This document shows positions 59,522-64,000 of a stretch of DNA of 64,000 nt, piece by piece; position 1 is the first letter of the stretch, and each line of letters opens with the position of its first letter. The stretch is from Nitrobacter vulgaris (GTDB lineage: Bacteria; Pseudomonadota; Alphaproteobacteria; Rhizobiales; Xanthobacteraceae). Under the pieces are notes generated by a model. That model was not told the DNA's origin. It did not search any database and saw only the letters and a program-made list of their open reading frames with translations. Position numbers and translations under genes: made by a program. The stretch is taken from positions 30,622 to 94,621 of the forward strand of contig NZ_MWPQ01000019.1 of the NCBI RefSeq assembly GCF_002028545.1. Direction: 5' to 3'.

Positions 59522-59582
59522 GGTTCAGTCCTCCATTGAGCGACATCATAAGAACCCGCCCGCCAATCGGGCCGGGCTTTCG
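59522..59582 (-). ncRNA. ROSE-type RNA thermometer in the hsp20 leader
   Basis: In the minus-strand leader, GTCGCTCAATGGAGGAC (59528-59544) folds so that UCGCUC masks the ribosome binding site GGAGG, leaving one bulged G. The U(U/C)GCU element with a bulged G opposite the Shine-Dalgarno sequence is the hallmark of ROSE thermometers in rhizobial small heat shock genes. A second stable hairpin (59553-59579) lies just upstream. Confidence 0.75.
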
Positions 59583-59734
59583 TCTGTGTGCAGCCTGATG
59601 ATCTGTTTCGGACCACTGGTAGCGGCCTGCACGAAAGTGATATGGGAGGGAATTCAGGCACGTTCAAGAGGCGGGGAATACGCCTGCTTCCAGGCGTCCC
59701 GCTCTTTCGGGCTTCTTCTCCAGCCGGTTCGGTC

Positions 59735-60679
59735 ATGAGGCTTGTTTCAATCCCCGCAAATCCGGTTCCGGAGAATTGCGTTAGCGGCACCGTGAGAACC
59801 TCTGACGGGGTCGAGTTGCGCTTCGCGCGCTGGCCGCCGACGCAAGGGCGTAAGGGGACCGTCTGCGTATTTGCCGGACGCGGCGAGCAGATCGAAAAAT
59901 ATTTCGAGACCGTACGCGACCTGCGCGACCGGGGATTCGCGGTGGCGATGATCGACTGGCGCGGGCAGGGGCATTCGTCGCGGCAGTTGCTCGATCCGCG
60001 CAAGGGATACGTGCGCCGTTTCTCCGACTACGAAATCGACGTTCGTGCCTTCGTAAAACAGGTGGTGCTGCCGGATTGTCCGCCGCCATACTTTGCACTG
60101 GGGCATTCGATGGGGGGCGCAGTGCTGCTGCGGGTGGCGCGCGCCGGCAAGCGCTGGTTCGACCGCATCGTGCTGTCGGCGCCGATGATTGACCTGCCGG
60201 GACATCGCAATTCGCTCCCAGCGCGCGCGCTGTTGCGTGCGATGCGACTATTAGGGCAGGGCGGTCGCTACGTTCCGGGCGGAAGCGACCAACTCACCGG
60301 CGTTGCCAGTTTCGTCGGCAATCCCTTGACCAGCGATCCCGTGCGGTTCGCCCGCAATGTCGCAATCCTTGAGGAGGACCCCACGCTGGGAATTGCTTCT
60401 CCGACGGTGGCGTGGGCCGATACAGCCTTCCAGACGATGCACGATTTTCGCGTCGCAAGTTACCCGTCACAGATCCGTCAGCCGTTGCTGTTGATCGCGG
60501 CCGGCAATGACGCCATCGTCTCCACTCCGGCTATCGAGGAGTTTGCCTACCATCTACGCAGCGGGTTGCACCTCGTCATCGCCGGATCGAAGCATGAAAT
60601 CCTGCAGGAACAGGGTCGCTACCGTGCCCAGTTCTGGGCCGCCTTCGACGCCTTCGTGCCTGGCACGCCGCTGTTCTAG
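59735..60679 (+). CDS. alpha/beta hydrolase, lysophospholipase (monoacylglycerol lipase) like
   Basis: A 314-residue hydrolase. The core has RWPPTQGRKGTVCVFAGRGEQIEKYFE, then IDWRGQGHSSRQ, the nucleophile motif FALGHSMGG, and GSKHEIL with the catalytic His; the acid is in AAGNDAIV. This is the PldB/hydrolase_4 group that hydrolyses lysophospholipids or monoacylglycerols. The start at 59735 matches family N-termini best but has only a weak binding site; in-frame ATGs lie further upstream. It is divergent from hsp20. Confidence 0.85.
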   Translation: MRLVSIPANPVPENCVSGTVRTSDGVELRFARWPPTQGRKGTVCVFAGRGEQIEKYFETVRDLRDRGFAVAMIDWRGQGHSSRQLLDPRKGYVRRFSDYEIDVRAFVKQVVLPDCPPPYFALGHSMGGAVLLRVARAGKRWFDRIVLSAPMIDLPGHRNSLPARALLRAMRLLGQGGRYVPGGSDQLTGVASFVGNPLTSDPVRFARNVAILEEDPTLGIASPTVAWADTAFQTMHDFRVASYPSQIRQPLLLIAAGNDAIVSTPAIEEFAYHLRSGLHLVIAGSKHEILQEQGRYRAQFWAAFDAFVPGTPLF

Positions 60680-60707
60680 TGTCCGATTCAACTGCGTGAA
60701 TCAAACT

Positions 60708-61493
60708 CTAGCAATTCAGCAACTTCAGCGCGGCCTCGTGGACGCGGCGGTCGCCAGCGGCGACGACACGACCGCCGCCCTGTGCCGGCTTTCCTTCCCA
60801 TGTTGTGATGACCCCGCCAGCCCCGGTAATGATCGGTATCAACGCCGCGATGTCATAAGGTTTCAGTTCCGTCTCAATGACGAGATCGAGATGGCCCGCG
60901 GCCAGCATGCAGTAGGAATAGCAGTCGCCGCCATAGCGGGTCAGCCGCACCTCGGCTTCGACTTTGCTGAATGCTGCGCGATCGTCGGGATTCATCAGGA
61001 GGGGACTTGTCGTGAACGAAGTTGCCTCTTGAAGTGATGGGCATCGCCGCACCGCAAGTTTGCGCCCGTCCGACGGTCCTCGATAGCGAGAGGAGCGGTT
61101 GTCGCCGCTGAACCGCTCGCCAATGTAGGGTTGATGCATCATGCCGAACACCGGCATTCCACGATGAAGCAGTGCGATCAGCGTGCCCCAGATCGGAAAA
61201 CCTGCGATAAAGGATTTTGTGCCGTCGATGGGATCCAGCATCCAGACATATTCGGCGTCTTCGTTTTGATTGCCGAATTCCTCGCCGACGACGCCGTGCT
61301 CCGGAAAGTTCGCCTGGATCATCCGGCGCATGACGGCTTCGGCCGCTCGATCGGCCTCCGTTACCGGATCGAAGTCGCGACTGGCGCTCTTGTTTTCGAC
61401 GCCGAGAAGAGTCGTTCTGAAAAATGGCAGGATGGTTTCGCCCGAGGCCGTCGCGAGACGGTCAATAAAGGCGGTAAAGTCAATCACCGTCAC
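60708..61493 (-). CDS. hisN: histidinol-phosphatase, inositol monophosphatase family (HisN type)
   Basis: A 261-residue phosphatase. Metal-binding motifs are GEEFGN and LDPIDGTKSFIAGFPIWGTLIAL, with GGDCYSYCMLAAGHLDLVIE and KPYDIAALIPIITGAGG near the C-terminus. The FIAGFPIWGT variant is typical of HisN, which removes phosphate from histidinol phosphate; SuhB-like inositol phosphatases are the alternative. GTG at 61493 has GAGG seven bases upstream and is preferred over GTG at 61505. Confidence 0.85.
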   Translation of the reverse strand: MTVIDFTAFIDRLATASGETILPFFRTTLLGVENKSASRDFDPVTEADRAAEAVMRRMIQANFPEHGVVGEEFGNQNEDAEYVWMLDPIDGTKSFIAGFPIWGTLIALLHRGMPVFGMMHQPYIGERFSGDNRSSRYRGPSDGRKLAVRRCPSLQEATSFTTSPLLMNPDDRAAFSKVEAEVRLTRYGGDCYSYCMLAAGHLDLVIETELKPYDIAALIPIITGAGGVITTWEGKPAQGGGRVVAAGDRRVHEAALKLLNC

Positions 61494-61505
61494 GCTATAC
61501 CTCAC

Positions 61506-61881
61506 CGGGCAATGTTCGGATGCTACGACCCCTAGCTAAGTCGCCTCCTATACATGTCCGGATCGGATATCGCATCGTCTGCCATTCCGTTGCGGCACAG
61601 TTTTCCCGCTCTCGCATTATCGCTGCGGGGGCCGGGACTGCATTGATCGTGGATCGGATGTTGCCGCCTTGAACGCTCTGGGTTGATCGGTGAGGATCGT
61701 GCCCGAAATCAAATTAAAATATTGAAATTACTTAATAAATTAACAGTTTGAGTCGAGACTCAATGAGCCGGAGAAGACCACATGGATGATGAAACTAGAG
61801 CTATTTGAAAGGAAATCGCCCGAAATCTCTTGCATTTTGTGCAGCGCGGTTACATATTGTTGCGGTGCGGTAGTCATCGCG
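61506..61881. other. AT-rich gap without a recognised gene
   Basis: Upstream of hisN. An AT-rich tract around 61710-61750 is followed by the inverted repeat TGAGTC-GA-GACTCA (61750-61763). A 45-residue minus-strand frame (MTTAPQQYVTALHKMQEISG...) overlaps the end of the Lys/Arg-rich ORF and may or may not be expressed. Confidence 0.4.
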
Positions 61882-62094
61882 CTATCGCTTGCCCTCCTTG
61901 GGCGTTTCCTCCCTAGACTTGGGTCGCTTGTTCGACGAGCGGCCCTTTTTCTTTGCTTCTTTGCGGCGGCTCTGCAAAAGACCATCCAGACTCTCGCCGT
62001 TCTCGTCGATCTGAACTTCAGAAACATTTGCAGCTATGGACTGCTGTTGGTCCCGGGTGCCAAGGCAATCTTTCCTTGCGGCACTTCCGAACAT
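61882..62094 (-). CDS. possible small basic protein, 70 residues
   Basis: Starts MFGSAARKDCLGTRDQQQS and ends in a strongly lysine/arginine-rich tail (SRRKEAKKKGRSSNKRPKSR). It begins 18 bases after the N-formylglutamate amidohydrolase stop and in the same direction, so it could be co-transcribed. The ribosome binding site is weak. The composition looks like a disordered nucleic-acid-binding tail. No family recognised. Confidence 0.38.
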   Translation of the reverse strand: MFGSAARKDCLGTRDQQQSIAANVSEVQIDENGESLDGLLQSRRKEAKKKGRSSNKRPKSREETPKEGKR

Positions 62095-62112
62095 TGATTG
62101 AACGCCGGGAAT

Positions 62113-62997
62113 CTACTCTGCGGCGGACCGGAAGGAGCCGAGATCGTCGAGCGGGATGGCGGCCAGGGCATCGGCGAGCGTCAGGAAATCCGTTGCAACC
62201 TGACGGAAGCGGGGTCCGCGCTCACGCCGCCGTTCGTCCATATAGACCGCTCGGTTGAGTTCGAGCTGAACCGCGTGCAGTCCGCTGGCCGGATTTCCGT
62301 AATGTTCGGTGATAAATCCGCCCGCATAGGGCTTGTTGCGGGCGAGCGAGTAGCCGAGGCCTCTCATTACGTCATCGATGACGTTGGGAAGCTGCGGCGC
62401 ACAACTGGTCTCATAGCGATCACCGATCACGATGTCCGGTCGCTTCGGTTCATCAAGCGAGATTCCGGTCGATGGCATCGAGTGGCAATCCACAAGGATG
62501 ACCGTTCCGAATGTCTGATGGGCCTTGTGGATCAGCCGCCGCAGCGCGCGATGATAGGGTTTGTAGAGCAGTTCGATCCGGCCGAGCGCATCATCCACGC
62601 CAAGACGCTCGCGATAGATTTCCTCGCCGTCGCCGACCACGCGTGGGATAGTGCCGAGACCACCGGCGACCCGCATCGATCGCGTGTTGGCGAAGCTCGG
62701 CAGCCGCCCGGTGAACATTCGAGGATCGAGCTCGTAAGGTTCGCGATTTACGTCCACGTAGGAGCGGGGGAAATTGACCCGAACCACCGGAAAGCCGGCA
62801 TCGGTCAAGCCGCCGATCAATTCATCCATGAATGAATCTTCTGACCGGCGCAGGCCGGCGAGATCGATCCGCGAAGCGGACAGGAATTGCTCCGGATAGA
62901 CCGAACCGGAATGAGGAGAGTTAAAGATGATGGGGGATCGCCATATCGCCGGCTCAGCGATTTCGAAAGGCGGTTGGTCACCGTCAAACTCGTTCAT
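62113..62997 (-). CDS. N-formylglutamate amidohydrolase
   Basis: A 294-residue zinc-type hydrolase (FGase/HutG-like family). Motifs: IIFNSPHSGSVYP, RVNFPRSYVDVNREPYELD, VILVDCHSMPS and GGFITEHYGNP. It releases formate from N-formylglutamate, the last step of one histidine degradation route, although no other hut genes are near. In relatives this gene often stands beside cpdR, as here, divergently. The start at 62997 is preferred over the longer frame from 63075. Confidence 0.88.
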   Translation of the reverse strand: MNEFDGDQPPFEIAEPAIWRSPIIFNSPHSGSVYPEQFLSASRIDLAGLRRSEDSFMDELIGGLTDAGFPVVRVNFPRSYVDVNREPYELDPRMFTGRLPSFANTRSMRVAGGLGTIPRVVGDGEEIYRERLGVDDALGRIELLYKPYHRALRRLIHKAHQTFGTVILVDCHSMPSTGISLDEPKRPDIVIGDRYETSCAPQLPNVIDDVMRGLGYSLARNKPYAGGFITEHYGNPASGLHAVQLELNRAVYMDERRRERGPRFRQVATDFLTLADALAAIPLDDLGSFRSAAE

Positions 62998-63171
62998 CGC
63001 CAGCGTCGTCCTCGCGCAGCCGCCTGTCGAACTTGTCTGGACAGGCGTTCCTGAATTTGCATTGTCGATAATCACGACCCTTCTGCCAAGCCAAAGTTCG
63101 TTTTCACTCCAAATTTACCAGATTTGGCTTATAGTGACTGCTCCTCCAGCCGGGCTCCAATGACCTCCATC

Positions 63172-63531
63172 ATGCACAAAATCCTCCTTGCCGAAGACGA
63201 CAACGACATGCGCCGGTTTCTGGTCAAGGCGCTGGAGAATGCCGGTTTCAAGGTATCGTCCTATGACAACGGCCTTTCAGCATATCAGAGGCTGCGTGAA
63301 GAGCCATTTGAAATGCTTCTCACCGATATCGTAATGCCGGAAATGGACGGCATCGAGCTGGCGCGCCGCGCTTCGGAACTCGATCCCGACATCAAGATCA
63401 TGTTCATTACTGGCTTTGCGGCCGTCGCGCTGAATTCCGATTCCGAGGCGCCGAAGAACGCCAAGGTGTTGTCCAAACCTGTGCATCTGCGTGAATTGGT
63501 CAGCGAAGTGAACAAGATGCTGGCGGCTTGA
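63172..63531 (+). CDS. cpdR: response regulator CpdR
   Basis: A 119-residue single-domain receiver: MHKILLAEDDNDMRRFLVKALENAG, the phospho-acceptor Asp52 in LLTDIVMPEMDGIELA, FITGFAAVAL, and the KP lysine in VLSKPVHLRELVSE. In Caulobacter, unphosphorylated CpdR directs ClpXP to the pole and promotes cell-cycle-dependent destruction of CtrA and other proteins. The hydrophobic FAAVAL strand and the neighbouring amidohydrolase support CpdR rather than an unrelated receiver. The start could also be the ATG at 63160. A near-palindrome (63109-63127) lies upstream. Confidence 0.88.
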   Translation: MHKILLAEDDNDMRRFLVKALENAGFKVSSYDNGLSAYQRLREEPFEMLLTDIVMPEMDGIELARRASELDPDIKIMFITGFAAVALNSDSEAPKNAKVLSKPVHLRELVSEVNKMLAA

Positions 63532-63606
63532 TTCATTATGTCCGCTGATCCTTGCCTGTCCGCGCGGGAGCCGATATAGGACCGGCGACCCCTTTCGGAA
63601 GTTTCC

Positions 63607-63681
63607 GGGCGCGTAGCTCAGCGGGAGAGCACTACCTTGACATGGTAGGGGTCACAGGTTCGATCCCTGTCGCGCCCACCA
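63607..63681 (+). tRNA. tRNA-Val (GAC)
   Basis: A 75-base cloverleaf: acceptor GGGCGCG paired with CGCGCCC, anticodon arm CTACC-TTGACAT-GGTAG with anticodon GAC (valine), T-arm containing GGTTCGATCC, and encoded 3' ACCA. Confidence 0.97.
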
Positions 63682-63724
63682 CCCAGTGTGGTATTTCTCA
63701 CATTTCCAGAGACTAACGAAAAAG

Positions 63725-63745
63725 GCCCGCTCTTGGCGGGCTTTT
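63725..63745 (+). terminator. terminator of tRNA-Val
   Basis: GCCCGC (63725-63730), TCTTG, GCGGGC (63736-63741), then TTTT. Confidence 0.85.
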
Positions 63746-63839
63746 CCTCACTTCGATCTGCGGAGACACGGTCTCCGTGACCCGTCTGGGCTGATTTTGG
63801 GGCTCTGTCTCTGCGGCATAAATTCCCGTTCCTGGAAAT

Positions 63840-64000
63840 TTTAACGTCCGCAGGAAAATTGGCGCCGATTGTCAATCGGCTCGCAAATTTGACCCCGTAT
63901 CTGGAGTGGGCCCCTGGTGCTGGACGGGTAAGCAGAGTTGGATTGACCGGGTGGCCGGGCTTTTGGAGAAAAGCCCATGCCGAGACACCGATCCCACAGC
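63840..64000 (+). mobile_element. possible left end of an insertion sequence with transposase start
   Basis: Downstream of the tRNA and its terminator, a GCCGATTG-T-CAATCGGC inverted repeat (63865-63881) precedes TTTGACCCCGTATCTGGAG-type sequence, then GGAGAAA and an ATG at 63977 beginning MPRHRSHS before the window ends. N-termini of this kind (xRHRxHS followed by IEFKRQ in complete copies) occur in transposase OrfA proteins of rhizobial insertion sequences. Only eight codons are visible, so this is a weak call. Confidence 0.35.

Noticed and set aside
61786..62097. 103-residue plus-strand frame with hydrophobic stretches
   Set aside because: Antisense to the basic minus-strand ORF, starts without a ribosome binding site, and its hydrophobic runs are the complement of lysine-rich codons.

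Overview
The window looks like ordinary chromosome of an alphaproteobacterium of the Bradyrhizobiaceae (Nitrobacteraceae: Bradyrhizobium, Nitrobacter, Afipia, Rhodopseudomonas and relatives). This is inferred from the high-GC coding style, a CpdR regulator beside an N-formylglutamate amidohydrolase, an ScfR-type regulator divergent from isocitrate lyase, EcfG-type promoters, a ROSE-type RNA thermometer, a serC leader RNA, and dispersed hairpin repeats of a kind I remember from this family. The genus cannot be fixed by eye. I see no rRNA, CRISPR array, prophage or secretion cluster. The only hint of a mobile element is at the extreme right edge.

Layout. 0-3 kb: the 5' end of a trhO-like gene, a stress-type csbD gene with a clear EcfG promoter, and a chemoreceptor. 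3.4-9.5 kb: a tightly packed fatty-acid beta-oxidation operon (acyl-CoA dehydrogenase, thiolase, fused hydratase/dehydrogenase, thioesterase). 9.8-16.6 kb: glpD, an ScfR-like regulator divergent from aceA, and a DUF4170 gene behind aceA. Together these two stretches take fatty acids and glycerol to acetyl-CoA and the glyoxylate shunt. 16.7-24 kb: a PQQ-type sugar dehydrogenase, a GST, a two-gene glycosyltransferase unit, an aspartate-type aminotransferase and two tandem DUF992 secreted proteins, one ending in twelve histidines. 24-33 kb: a degenerate EF-G-like GTPase, aroE, feoAB, an EcfG-controlled 61-residue protein, glmM and a fosmidomycin-resistance-type exporter. 33-38 kb: two outer-membrane beta-barrel genes, then serC and serA for serine synthesis. 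38-52 kb: an S10 peptidase, purA with a membrane protein behind it, msrA-msrB, galU, a lytic transglycosylase and an SGNH-fold protein that has lost its catalytic residues. 52-58.5 kb: gltB and gltD. 59-64 kb: hsp20 with its thermometer, a lysophospholipase-like hydrolase, a histidinol-phosphatase-like enzyme, N-formylglutamate amidohydrolase, cpdR and tRNA-Val(GAC).

I found no convincing new multi-gene system. The observations most worth a second look are small or regulatory: a broken or overlooked membrane micro-ORF between gltB and gltD, an unlisted 59-residue membrane protein at 18.1 kb, a terminator upstream of purA with no gene in front of it (attenuator or small RNA), the ROSE element, two EcfG promoters, a CtrA box, a repeat element that supplies the serA leader, and two proteins with substituted catalytic residues (the EF-G-like GTPase and the SGNH protein).
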